Shown here one piece after another: positions 15,449-23,430 of a stretch of DNA of 64,000 bases. Position 1 is the stretch's first letter, and every line of letters begins with the position of its first letter. Location: the NCBI RefSeq assembly GCF_002286775.1, contig NZ_NSGJ01000002.1:1-64000 (forward strand). Direction: 5' to 3'. The notes under the pieces are model-generated. The model was not told the origin of the DNA. It ran no database searches and saw only the letters and a list, made by a program, of their open reading frames with translations. A program made the translations under genes and the position numbers. The DNA is from Myroides sp. N17-2. GTDB lineage: Bacteria; Bacteroidota; Bacteroidia; Flavobacteriales; Flavobacteriaceae.

Positions 15449-17848
15449 ATGACACCCATTCTGATATATATATTAAAAGTAAACGGATTGCTATTAATAG
15501 TCTATCTGTTTTATAAATTGTTCTTACAGAAGGAGACTTATGTACGAGCTAATCGCTTATACTTCTTGTCAGGAGTGGCGTTAAGTGTTGCTTTGCCTTT
15601 GTTTACTTATACTAAAGTAGAGACAGTAGAGTTAGAACTAATTCCTGAAAAGTCAGGTATTGTTGTTGATGCTAATATGCCAATGAAGACAGGAGATTAT
15701 GTCTTGTCTAGTGGTGAGACTGATGTTCCTTTGGATGCTAATAGGATGATTCCAATTAGTGATTCTACTTTATCCAATGAAGAGGGAGCTTTAGAAAGCA
15801 CCCCTAATAGTAAAGATTTAAAACACTTGGCTGTTGAAACAGCTGTAGTACAACAGTCAGATTGGACCTCGGTTGATTATTATGGCTTAGCTATGGGGCT
15901 TTTTATAGTTATGACTGGACTTAGTCTTTTATGGCTAGTGTATAAAGTACAGAGGTTAATGCGTCATATTTATAGACTTCCCATTAGTCAGATAGATGCG
16001 AGTGTGCGTATAGATTACAGTACTACTGATGCATATTCGTTTTTGAGATGGGTAGTGTTACCTAGCGATTATAAGTCTATGGATCAGTTAGAGGTGGTAT
16101 TAGCTCATGAGCGTGTGCATGTGAGACAGTGGCACAGTGTGGATCTTATTCTTATGGAGATCTTAAAGCATCTGTTTTGGTTTAATCCTATGTTACATCT
16201 GTTACAGAAGGAGGTTAATCTTAACTTAGAGTACATTGTAGATGAGCAGATAGCTCTTGAAGAGGATGTGTATAGTTATCAGAGAGCATTAGTGCTGTAT
16301 GAGTCTAATAAATTAGGGTACACTCCTATGGTGAATACATTCGGTTCTTCTGATTTGAAGAAGCGTATCTTAATGCTTAACAACCCAAAATCAACGAATA
16401 TGAAACGTTTAAAATATTTATTACTTAGTCCTGTGGTAGGAGGCTTCTTCTTTCTATTTCAGATAGAGGTGCAAGCGCAGTATGTAGCGAAAGTTAGTGA
16501 TACATCTACTGTACCTGAGTCACCTCAACCTATGTCTGTTGATGTGATAGAGGAAATGATAAAAGTAGGGGAGGAAGCTAAGCTTTTAGGTGAAGAAGCA
16601 AAACACATAGGTGAAGAAGCGAAACGCGTAGGAGAGGATGCTAAAACTTCAGCTAAAAAACTTGAAGAGATTAACACTGTTCTTTCTAAAGTATCTGTAT
16701 CTGGCGATAATAATAAAACTCCACTATATGTAGTAGATGGGAATGTGGCGAAGGAGATCAAAGATCTAGATACTAATACGATTGAGTCAATAGATATCCT
16801 TAAAGGTGATTCGGCTACTGCGCTATATGGAAATAGAGCAATGAATGGGGCAGTAGTAATTAAATTAAAGAAGAATGTAAAAGATGTTCCTTATATCGTG
16901 AATGGATTTGTGTATTCTTATAACGAGTTTACAGCACTAGGCAATCCTGTGTCTAGTATTGCTAGTATGGATGTATTAGATACAGATACAGCTACTAAAC
17001 GCTATGGGGAAGTAGGTAAGAATGGGGCTATCGTGGTCAAACTGAAACCTGATACAGAATGGACGAATAAAGGGAGCTTTATGGATGGTGCTCGTAATGT
17101 AGGGTATGCTTCTGGGACTTCGTCTTATAAGCTAAGTCTGGAAGATAAAGAGGGTAATACGATAGAGTCTAAGACTTATAAATCAAGAGCAGAAATGGAT
17201 AAAGCTATGGAAGCTGGAATAAAGAAACTTGATGAAGAAGCGAAAAAGAAGGAAATAGAAGCGCGTAAAGAAGATATTTATGCTCAACTAGGAAATAAGA
17301 AACAAGAGAATACTGTTAAGAGAGAAAAAGCAATAGCTGAAGCAGAGAAGAAAAAAGATGAGGTATATAGAGCTCAAAAGAAAGTATTAGATGATGCAAG
17401 AAAACGTGGTGATAAGAATCTAGTAGATAATGCTGTAATGTATGTAGAGGGAAAGGAATTATCTATGGATAAATCAGGAGAGTATAAAGACCAAGTAAAA
17501 AGTGTTCGCATATATACTAATACTGATGCAAAGGCGAAGTTAGGTTATACAGGAGAATACAAAGTTATGGAGTTAACCCTAAAAACAGAGGAAGATAGAG
17601 AAAATGAGAAGAAAGTAGCTGAGGTAACCAAGAAGTATAAAGCGCAAGTAGCGGATAGATTTAACGAAGTTAAGAAGGAAGAGTTTAGTGGATTGTTATT
17701 AGTTAATAATGTGGAGAAGTCTAGTACTGAACTAAAGAGTATTAATAGCGCTGATATTGTGACTATGGAGGTTTATAAAGGTTCTCCTGCAATAGAGAAG
17801 TATGGAGATAAGGCAAAAAACGGAGTAATTTTTATTAGAACAAAGTAA
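15449..17848 (+). CDS. BlaR1-type M56 peptidase with four TonB-plug-like repeats
   Basis: Membrane metalloprotease/sensor of 799 residues. Transmembrane segments lie near 5-25, 37-55, 146-166 and 325-342. The cytoplasmic M56 catalytic motif is HERVH (220-224), with EYIVDE at 261-266 a likely third-ligand region. The extracytoplasmic part is not a penicillin-binding domain. It holds charged helical stretches (about 365-410, 578-650, 713-745) and four modules resembling TonB-receptor plug pieces (about 424-474, 479-533, 661-712, 748-799), each with V.G/LVN, a K/D-G/T-x-A pair and NGAVVIKLK-type endings. Such M56-plug fusions are known in Bacteroidota. The signal is unknown. It presumably cleaves the preceding BlaI. 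Confidence 0.88.
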   Translation: MTPILIYILKVNGLLLIVYLFYKLFLQKETYVRANRLYFLSGVALSVALPLFTYTKVETVELELIPEKSGIVVDANMPMKTGDYVLSSGETDVPLDANRMIPISDSTLSNEEGALESTPNSKDLKHLAVETAVVQQSDWTSVDYYGLAMGLFIVMTGLSLLWLVYKVQRLMRHIYRLPISQIDASVRIDYSTTDAYSFLRWVVLPSDYKSMDQLEVVLAHERVHVRQWHSVDLILMEILKHLFWFNPMLHLLQKEVNLNLEYIVDEQIALEEDVYSYQRALVLYESNKLGYTPMVNTFGSSDLKKRILMLNNPKSTNMKRLKYLLLSPVVGGFFFLFQIEVQAQYVAKVSDTSTVPESPQPMSVDVIEEMIKVGEEAKLLGEEAKHIGEEAKRVGEDAKTSAKKLEEINTVLSKVSVSGDNNKTPLYVVDGNVAKEIKDLDTNTIESIDILKGDSATALYGNRAMNGAVVIKLKKNVKDVPYIVNGFVYSYNEFTALGNPVSSIASMDVLDTDTATKRYGEVGKNGAIVVKLKPDTEWTNKGSFMDGARNVGYASGTSSYKLSLEDKEGNTIESKTYKSRAEMDKAMEAGIKKLDEEAKKKEIEARKEDIYAQLGNKKQENTVKREKAIAEAEKKKDEVYRAQKKVLDDARKRGDKNLVDNAVMYVEGKELSMDKSGEYKDQVKSVRIYTNTDAKAKLGYTGEYKVMELTLKTEEDRENEKKVAEVTKKYKAQVADRFNEVKKEEFSGLLLVNNVEKSSTELKSINSADIVTMEVYKGSPAIEKYGDKAKNGVIFIRTK

Positions 17849-17880
17849 TATCATAAATATTAAGATTATAGTTAGCAGAA

Positions 17881-17910
17881 GGCAATCTCAGTGATGAGGT
17901 TGCTTTTTTT
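17881..17910 (+). terminator. Terminator of blaR1
   Basis: The stem GCAATCTCA/TGAGGTTGC with a GTGA loop is followed by seven T. Confidence 0.85.
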
Positions 17911-17932
17911 GTATGTATGTACTTGACAATAT

Positions 17933-18100
17933 AGATTTAACCCAGATTCCGCACTCGCCCTATACTACGAATAAATTCTACTTTACATCTCTTTCATTTC
18001 TTCTAAAACCATACTATAGTATGCTTTTTTCATAAATTCAGAGCTGTTTTGTATAATTTACTCTCGTTAATAGGTCGATCGCGTATTCTGGGTTTAAGGT
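17933..18100 (+). repeat. MITE-like palindromic repeat, copy 2
   Basis: About 168 bp with terminal repeats related to TTTAACCCAGATTCCGC and its inverse at the right end (GCGTATTCTGGGTTTAA), and the perfect central palindrome CATACTATAGTATG. It shares the internal stretch around CTGTTTTGTATAATT with the other copies and groups most closely with copy 3. No target duplication was found. Its right end overlaps the last two codons and stop of the ABC ATPase gene. Confidence 0.8.
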
Positions 18101-18705
18101 AACATCTCTTTCGGGGTTAAAATCCCATTTTCAAGAAATAGTATTTTAGTAGAGATAGAATCTACTAAATCAGTATTATGATCAGTGAGTATAATAATCT
18201 TATGCCTAGCCGCCTCTGTTATGACGTTAGCGATGAACTCCTGTAGTATAGGAGATAATCCTGCAAAAGGCTCATCTAATAGGCAAATGGGTTGAGGTAA
18301 GCTTAGTACATAAATCGTCTGGATGAGCTGTTGTTCACCTGTGGATAACTCGTCTATTTTAGTATTAAGGTATTGATATAGGGATGTGTTTCTAAGGATG
18401 TCTTCTCTAATAACATCTTTTACTCTTAGATGTTTAGGGAAGAAGTTGAATTGAGGTTTATAACTAAAGTACTTATTAAGATGATGTCTATTGGTAATTA
18501 CGCTATTATCTACTTTGATGTGATGATAATCAGATTTAATACTACCAAATAATATGTTCATCAGTGTTGATTTGCCTGATCCATTTCGCCCACGGATATT
18601 GAGTATGTCTCCAGTATTAGCAGATAAGTAGACACCTCTTAATATAGGCCTATTCTCAATAGAATAGCTTAGGCTGTCTACGTGTAAGTTATGACTATAT
18701 TGCAT
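18094..18705 (-). CDS. Compact ABC-transporter ATP-binding protein
   Basis: Single nucleotide-binding domain of 203 residues, at the short end for ABC ATPases. Walker A is GRNGSGKST (39-47), the Q-loop region is near KPQF (83-86), the signature is LSTGEQQ (120-126), Walker B is ICLLDEPF (140-147) and the H-loop is His176 in LTDHN. The start overlaps the end of an 89-residue membrane protein gene by 11 bases, so the two are translationally coupled. No larger permease is nearby. The final Leu-Pro-stop is encoded within the end of repeat copy 2, so the original C-terminus was probably different. Confidence 0.88.
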   Translation of the reverse strand: MQYSHNLHVDSLSYSIENRPILRGVYLSANTGDILNIRGRNGSGKSTLMNILFGSIKSDYHHIKVDNSVITNRHHLNKYFSYKPQFNFFPKHLRVKDVIREDILRNTSLYQYLNTKIDELSTGEQQLIQTIYVLSLPQPICLLDEPFAGLSPILQEFIANVITEAARHKIIILTDHNTDLVDSISTKILFLENGILTPKEMLP

Positions 18706-18964
18706 TTAGTAAGTATTGGATTAGACTTGTGATAAATAAGCAGCAAAGTGCTGTTATGATTAATACCAGTGGGATATTTGTTTGGTTGTTGCGATGATAG
18801 AGTAATTCGTTTCTTTTAAAAGTAAAGAAATAAATCAGATACATACCTATGCTAATTACGGGGATAAAAATAAATAACACATCTCTCATTAATATAGTAA
18901 CTACCGTGTTTAGGATTAGTATCGTTATTATATTTCTCCACGGGATAGATAGACTAGAATCCAT
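18695..18964 (-). CDS. Small membrane protein coupled to the ABC ATPase
   Basis: Protein of 89 residues with about three hydrophobic segments (roughly 11-24, 28-48 and 64-85) and a charged loop rich in Arg/Asn between the second and third. I do not recognise its family. It overlaps the ABC ATPase gene by 11 bases and is upstream in the same transcript, so it is likely the membrane partner or an anchor. It is far too small to be an ordinary permease, although a multimer is possible. Confidence 0.6.
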   Translation of the reverse strand: MDSSLSIPWRNIITILILNTVVTILMRDVLFIFIPVISIGMYLIYFFTFKRNELLYHRNNQTNIPLVLIITALCCLFITSLIQYLLNAI

Positions 18965-19152
18965 AAGTAAATAGAAATAAGGTTTATATGATGTAATTTA
19001 CAGTTATTAATCTAAAAGTCTACTTGTATTATGACAATTTTGTCTATCTGGGTAAGGGGATAATAGATATGAAGTAATATGGGGTTAAGTATAGCGATAA
19101 TCTTGAGGATTTCTTAGGAGTGTGAATTAATTGTAAAACTTTGTAGTTCATA

Positions 19153-19181
19153 TTGGCTTTCAATAGATTTAAGTATATTTG
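19153..19181 (+). promoter_or_regulatory. Promoter of the four-helix membrane gene
   Basis: TTG (19153-19155), 18 bases, TATATTTG (19174-19181), with the ATG 22 bases further on. Good match to the Bacteroidota housekeeping form. Confidence 0.65.
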
Positions 19182-19203
19182 CCTATAAACTAATAACATC
19201 AAT

Positions 19204-19647
19204 ATGGATTTCGGTACAATTATTAAACAAGCTCACTCAGGTGTTGCTTATTTAGCTGTGATTTTTCTAGTGATCGCTGTAATCAATGCGTTTATGGGAA
19301 TGTCAGCAAACAAAGAGTTTAAAGACAAAGACAAAAAACTTGGATTGTTTGCATTAATCTTCACACATACACAATTATTGTTAGGTCTTATCTTGTATTT
19401 TGTTTCTCCAATGGTTCAAGGATTTGGAGTAGCAATGAAAGATTCTACATTAAGACTTTATGCTTTAGAGCACCCATTAATTAATATCATCGCAATCGTG
19501 TTAATTACTATCGGATGGTCTAAACACAAAAAAGATGTGGATAACAAAACTAAGTTTAAGAGATTTGCAATATTCTATACATTAGGTTTAATCTTGATCT
19601 TATCAAGAATTCCATGGAAAATGTGGTTACCAAGTTTATTCGCATAA
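19204..19647 (+). CDS. Conserved four-helix membrane protein with spaced histidines
   Basis: Integral membrane protein of 147 residues with four hydrophobic helices (about 14-33, 47-69, 89-106 and 121-140). His11, His55 and His90 lie near the ends of helices, an arrangement reminiscent of b-type haem proteins such as cytochrome b561-like or CopD-like four-helix bundles. Haem binding is only an inference. Homologs are common in Flavobacteriaceae, where they have no established function. It is monocistronic, with a good promoter and a terminator. Confidence 0.75.
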   Translation: MDFGTIIKQAHSGVAYLAVIFLVIAVINAFMGMSANKEFKDKDKKLGLFALIFTHTQLLLGLILYFVSPMVQGFGVAMKDSTLRLYALEHPLINIIAIVLITIGWSKHKKDVDNKTKFKRFAIFYTLGLILILSRIPWKMWLPSLFA

Positions 19648-19663
19648 GCTTATATTAAATATA

Positions 19664-19695
19664 GAGAAAGGATCTTCGAAAGAGGGTCCTTTTTT
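19664..19695 (+). terminator. Terminator of the four-helix membrane gene
   Basis: The stem AAAGGATC(t)/(g)GGTCCTTT around TCGAAAGA is followed by T-run. Confidence 0.75.
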
Positions 19696-19746
19696 CGTTT
19701 GGTATGCTTCTTGCAAATATTCCCTTGTAGAATTATTAAAAGAGAC

Positions 19747-20247
19747 ATGAAAGCATATCAATATTTACTGGCTATACTATTTATGGTTTTCCTATCAAGT
19801 TTTGGTGGGACAACAAGAATCGTAAAAGAGAATAAAGTTAAAATTGCATTGGCAAAAGTAGTTCCTGATTCAATCACAGAAGAGAACGATTCTATCGTTA
19901 TGGCTGCAGATACAGAAGAGGAATTTATTGTACTAGATGAGGATACTCAAGCGTCATATTACCATGATAAATTCACTGGAAGAAAGACAGCAAGTGGAGC
20001 AGTATTTAACAACAAGGAATACACAGCAGCCCATAAATCACTGCCTTTCGGGACTAAAGTGAAGGTAACTAACTTAAAGAATAAACGCTTCGTAATTCTT
20101 ACAATTACAGATCGTGGACCATTCGTTAAAGGAAGAAATATAGATATGTCAAAGAAGGCTTTTGGGGACTTGACAGATAATGTAAACCGAGGTGTTTTAG
20201 ATGTTAAAATCGAGAAATACGTAGGCGAAAATGAAGAGCAATTATAG
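19747..20247 (+). CDS. RlpA-like double-psi beta-barrel protein, first copy
   Basis: Cell-envelope protein of the RlpA family, whose studied members cleave or bind naked glycan strands at the septum. From the chosen start it has 166 residues: a signal peptide (MKAYQYLLAILFMVFLSS), an acidic linker (about 45-72), then the double-psi beta-barrel with ASYYHDKFTGRKTASG, AAHKSLPFGTKVKVTN and ITDRGPFVKGRNIDMSKKAF. A 16-codon extension to 19699 lacks signal-peptide character and is rejected. The stop overlaps the start of a second RlpA gene by 17 bases, suggesting coupled translation. Confidence 0.87.
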   Translation: MKAYQYLLAILFMVFLSSFGGTTRIVKENKVKIALAKVVPDSITEENDSIVMAADTEEEFIVLDEDTQASYYHDKFTGRKTASGAVFNNKEYTAAHKSLPFGTKVKVTNLKNKRFVILTITDRGPFVKGRNIDMSKKAFGDLTDNVNRGVLDVKIEKYVGENEEQL

Positions 20248-20632
20248 GCTAACATACTACATCAGTATATGCATTCTAATGTTGTTTTTAGGCGGATGTT
20301 CTGCTAGTAAAAACGCAAATAATTCTACAAAAGGCAATTACAAAACTAATGTAACTGCATCCTATTACCACAAAAAGTTTAACGGAAAGCGTACAGCGAG
20401 TGGGGAAAAATTCCACAATTCGGGTATGACAGCCGCACATAAATCCCTTCCTTTTAATACTAAAGTGAAAGTCACGAACCTAAAGAATAATAAATCTGTA
20501 AAAGTTCGTATTAATGATCGTGGACCTTTTGCGAAAGGCCGTGAGATCGACCTTTCTAAAAAAGCTTTTATGAAAATAGCAGACCATAAGAATGACGGTC
20601 TGTTACAAGTAGATATTAAGATAATCAAGTAA
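20231..20632 (+). CDS. RlpA-like double-psi beta-barrel lipoprotein, second copy
   Basis: 133 residues with a lipoprotein signal ending LFLGGC (Cys23), then the same double-psi barrel: ASYYHKKFNGKRTASG, AAHKSLPFNTKVKVTN and INDRGPFAKGREIDLSKKAF. It is clearly a tandem duplicate of the preceding gene, but membrane anchored rather than secreted. It overlaps the first copy by 17 bases in another frame. Its stop is three bases from the convergent CYTH gene's stop, and no terminator is visible between them. Confidence 0.87.
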   Translation: MKSNYRLTYYISICILMLFLGGCSASKNANNSTKGNYKTNVTASYYHKKFNGKRTASGEKFHNSGMTAAHKSLPFNTKVKVTNLKNNKSVKVRINDRGPFAKGREIDLSKKAFMKIADHKNDGLLQVDIKIIK

Positions 20633-20635
20633 ATA

Positions 20636-21103
20636 TTACCAGTTTTTAAATGGGTTATTGGCGATATAAGAGTTGTAATACTTTAAATCACCTGTAACTT
20701 CTTTTCCTAACCAATTCGGTTTGTCATAGGCTTCGTTTTCTGCAGATAGTTCTATCTCTGCTAGAATTAACCCATCATTATCACCGTGAAATACATCTAC
20801 TTCGAAAGTGTGTATTCCATATTTGATTAAATATCTAGTCTTAGAGATAACGTAATCTTCACAAAGATTGATTAGTTGGCTAGCTTCATTGAAGTCAATT
20901 GGTTTTTCCCACTCTAGACGTGAGGTACCTGCTCCATTACTCTTTCCCTTTATTGTTATAAAAGCTAATTCATCTTTTAGTCTAATACGAACAGTCCTTT
21001 CGGGATGAGAGTTTAAGTATCCTTGAGTGATTTTATTGAACTTATAAGATTGTTCGATGAAGTCCAATGAGTTGACTAAAAATTTTCTTTCTATTTCGAT
21101 CAT
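20636..21103 (-). CDS. CYTH-domain (triphosphate tunnel) protein
   Basis: Small CYTH protein of 155 residues with the diagnostic N-terminal ExExK signature (IEIERKFLV, Glu3, Glu5, Lys7) and alternating basic and acidic residues lining the tunnel (RTVRIRLKDE, TIKGK, RLEWEKPI, TRYLIKYG, EVDVFHGD, LAEIEL). Members hydrolyse tripolyphosphate or thiamine triphosphate, or make cAMP. The short single-domain bacterial form is usually an inorganic triphosphatase. Convergent with the RlpA pair. No close functional neighbour. Confidence 0.92.
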   Translation of the reverse strand: MIEIERKFLVNSLDFIEQSYKFNKITQGYLNSHPERTVRIRLKDELAFITIKGKSNGAGTSRLEWEKPIDFNEASQLINLCEDYVISKTRYLIKYGIHTFEVDVFHGDNDGLILAEIELSAENEAYDKPNWLGKEVTGDLKYYNSYIANNPFKNW

Positions 21104-21184
21104 TGTTTTGAGAATAAAATGTAATTTTATGCCAAAATAAAGTATTTTATTTTATTAACTATTCAAAAGTAGAATTTTTTTCAA

Positions 21185-23293
21185 ATGAAATTACGACATA
21201 TGTTACGCTCACCACACGGTGTAGAAGAATTATTTAATAAGTATGTTATTGACGGGAAAGTATATGCTACAGAGGATTTGCTTTTTATTGTAGACTTAGT
21301 ACATATTTTTAGACCTAAAAATAATAAAAAAATAAACAGAGTATCTATAGATGCTTTAATTGCTTACTTAAAAACGCATGATATAGAGCGTATCGCTCTA
21401 ATGAATTACCTTAATGAATTATTATCTAATAGGCATTTTAGTAGAATGGTATCTGATGCAGGTATACTTCAAGATGCTGATTTCTTTGATGAGGTAAAAA
21501 AGCGTGTTTGGGCAAAGATATTACCTTATCAGCCAGAGAAGGATACGTATGAGTATGTGTTGAATCAAGTGTTCTATAAACATACTGATGCTGAATGGGT
21601 AGATATGATACCGGAGGAACAGCTAATAGAATTGTTTTCATTATTAGAATTTAGTTCTATATTCTCTGATAAGAAGGATGGAGAGACTTTAAATGAGCTC
21701 TTGACTTCTATTGATATTATTACCCAACGTATGAGTGGTAGAGCGATGGAGAGTTCTATTATTAATATGGTACCTGAATATTCTCATCTAGAAAGTCCGT
21801 TTAGAGCATTAGAACATGAGTTTACAGTTATTCTTCAGAGTTTTCAAAATGGAGAAATCAAGTTCCTTTTAGACACTGATATAAATTACAAGCAAATAGT
21901 GATCTTGCACAAGCAATGTCAAGAATTCGTTAACCAAGCTTTTAAGAATAGTTCGAAGTATGGTATATCTATGAAGGTAAACCAAAGTTTACTTCGTCTA
22001 AGACAACAATTAGCTAGGGTGAATGTCCTTATCTCTATTCTTGTGGTTAAAGAGGGTAATTTGCAAGAAAAAAGAGAGAATACACTGAGACTAGCACGTA
22101 AACTAATAGAGTATAACTGTTATAAATATAATGTAAGTGGACTTATTCGCGAAAGTACACAACTAATCTCTTATGAGATTACACAACATACAGCCAAAAC
22201 AGGAGAGCATTACATCACGAACTCTGCGAAGGAGTACTGGCATATGTTTAGAGGTGCGATGGGTGGAGGTTTGATTGTTGGTTTTATGTGTATTTTGAAG
22301 GTGTTTGCGCATGAAGCAGATGTGAGTAAATTTGGAGAAGCAATGCTATATAGTTTGAACTATGCATTAGGATTCTGTCTTATTTATCTTTTAGGATTTA
22401 CACTAGCTACTAAGCAGCCTGCTATGACTGCGGCAACTATCATTAAGGCGATTGAAGATGGTAGAAAACAACATATCGATAACGCGGATAAGCATATTGG
22501 TTTTGCTAAACTATTTGCTCGATTATTCAGATCACAGTTTATCGCTTTTATAGGTAACGTTATTTTAGCGTTCCCCATAGCCATGTTACTGATTTGGGGT
22601 ATAGACCAAGTATTCGATGTGAATATCGCTGAGCATGGATGGGAGAAGATGTTGATCGATGCAGATCCGATAGAGTCAAGAGCCTTATTCCATGCGGGTA
22701 TAGCGGGTATCTTCTTGTTCTTATCAGGTATTATATCAGGTAATGTATCCAATAGAAATAAACACAATAAAGTGTTTTATCGTATACAGGAGCATCCATG
22801 GTTAAAGCGCAACATCGGATATACCCGAACAACTAAACTTGCCAATTGGGTAGATACAAAATGGCCTGGTATAGCATCGAATATTTGTTTCGGTTTATTT
22901 ATGGGAACATGTGGTACTATCGGAGCATTTTTAGGTTTAGGAATAGATATTCGACACATTACATTCGTAAGTGGTAATATCGCCTTAGGCTGGTATGGAT
23001 CAGATTTCGGAGCACCTGTTAATATGTTAGTATGGGCATTTATAGGGATGTGGTTGATTGGGTTTATGAACTTCTTAGTGAGTTTCTCTTTGTCGTTATT
23101 CTTAGCATTTAGATCTCGTAATATTCCATTTAAAGAAACTAAGGACTTGATTAAAGCAACGTGGAGACACTTTAGAAGTTTTCCATTAGAGTTCTTTTTA
23201 CCTACTTCTAGTGGTGTAGTTGAGAATCCTCATAATCTTACTACAGGTAAGGCTACTGAGAAGAAAGAAGATAGTAAGGATACTACACATTAG
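21185..23293 (+). CDS. Gcr-type (so-called site-specific recombinase) polytopic membrane protein
   Basis: 702 residues matching the family named after Neisseria gcr. The N-terminal half (about 1-345) is soluble and helical. The C-terminal half has about eight hydrophobic segments (from WHMFRGAMGGGLIVGFMCILKVF-type sequence at about 355 to about 660). No tyrosine- or serine-recombinase catalytic motif is visible, and a polytopic membrane protein is an unlikely recombinase, so the family name should not be read as function. It is monocistronic, and a very long terminator palindrome follows. Real role unknown. Confidence 0.8.
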   Translation: MKLRHMLRSPHGVEELFNKYVIDGKVYATEDLLFIVDLVHIFRPKNNKKINRVSIDALIAYLKTHDIERIALMNYLNELLSNRHFSRMVSDAGILQDADFFDEVKKRVWAKILPYQPEKDTYEYVLNQVFYKHTDAEWVDMIPEEQLIELFSLLEFSSIFSDKKDGETLNELLTSIDIITQRMSGRAMESSIINMVPEYSHLESPFRALEHEFTVILQSFQNGEIKFLLDTDINYKQIVILHKQCQEFVNQAFKNSSKYGISMKVNQSLLRLRQQLARVNVLISILVVKEGNLQEKRENTLRLARKLIEYNCYKYNVSGLIRESTQLISYEITQHTAKTGEHYITNSAKEYWHMFRGAMGGGLIVGFMCILKVFAHEADVSKFGEAMLYSLNYALGFCLIYLLGFTLATKQPAMTAATIIKAIEDGRKQHIDNADKHIGFAKLFARLFRSQFIAFIGNVILAFPIAMLLIWGIDQVFDVNIAEHGWEKMLIDADPIESRALFHAGIAGIFLFLSGIISGNVSNRNKHNKVFYRIQEHPWLKRNIGYTRTTKLANWVDTKWPGIASNICFGLFMGTCGTIGAFLGLGIDIRHITFVSGNIALGWYGSDFGAPVNMLVWAFIGMWLIGFMNFLVSFSLSLFLAFRSRNIPFKETKDLIKATWRHFRSFPLEFFLPTSSGVVENPHNLTTGKATEKKEDSKDTTH

Positions 23294-23305
23294 TAGTGAT
23301 CATAA

Positions 23306-23354
23306 TAAACAGGAAAGGCTATTACTGATTATCAGTAATAGCCTTTCCTGTTTA
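23306..23354. terminator. Long perfect terminator palindrome after gcr-type gene
   Basis: 24-bp perfect arms (23306-23329 and 23331-23354) lie around a single central base. The A/T-rich ends allow termination in either direction. Confidence 0.85.
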
Positions 23355-23400
23355 TAACACTATATTTTTAGTTGGATTATCAACGTTTCGTGGATACAAT

Positions 23401-23425
23401 AAAGGCTTCTAAAACAGAAGCCTTT
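23401..23425 (-). terminator. Terminator of the Kef-type antiporter gene
   Basis: AAAGGCTTCT/AGAAGCCTTT with a 5-base loop lies immediately after the antiporter stop on the minus strand. Confidence 0.8.
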
Positions 23426-23430
23426 ATATA

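Noticed and set aside
14767-17848. Beta-lactam resistance locus
   Set aside because: No beta-lactamase or PBP gene is nearby and BlaR1 lacks a penicillin-sensing domain.
21185-23293. Mobile-element recombinase
   Set aside because: Membrane protein with no recombinase motif and no flanking repeats or cargo.
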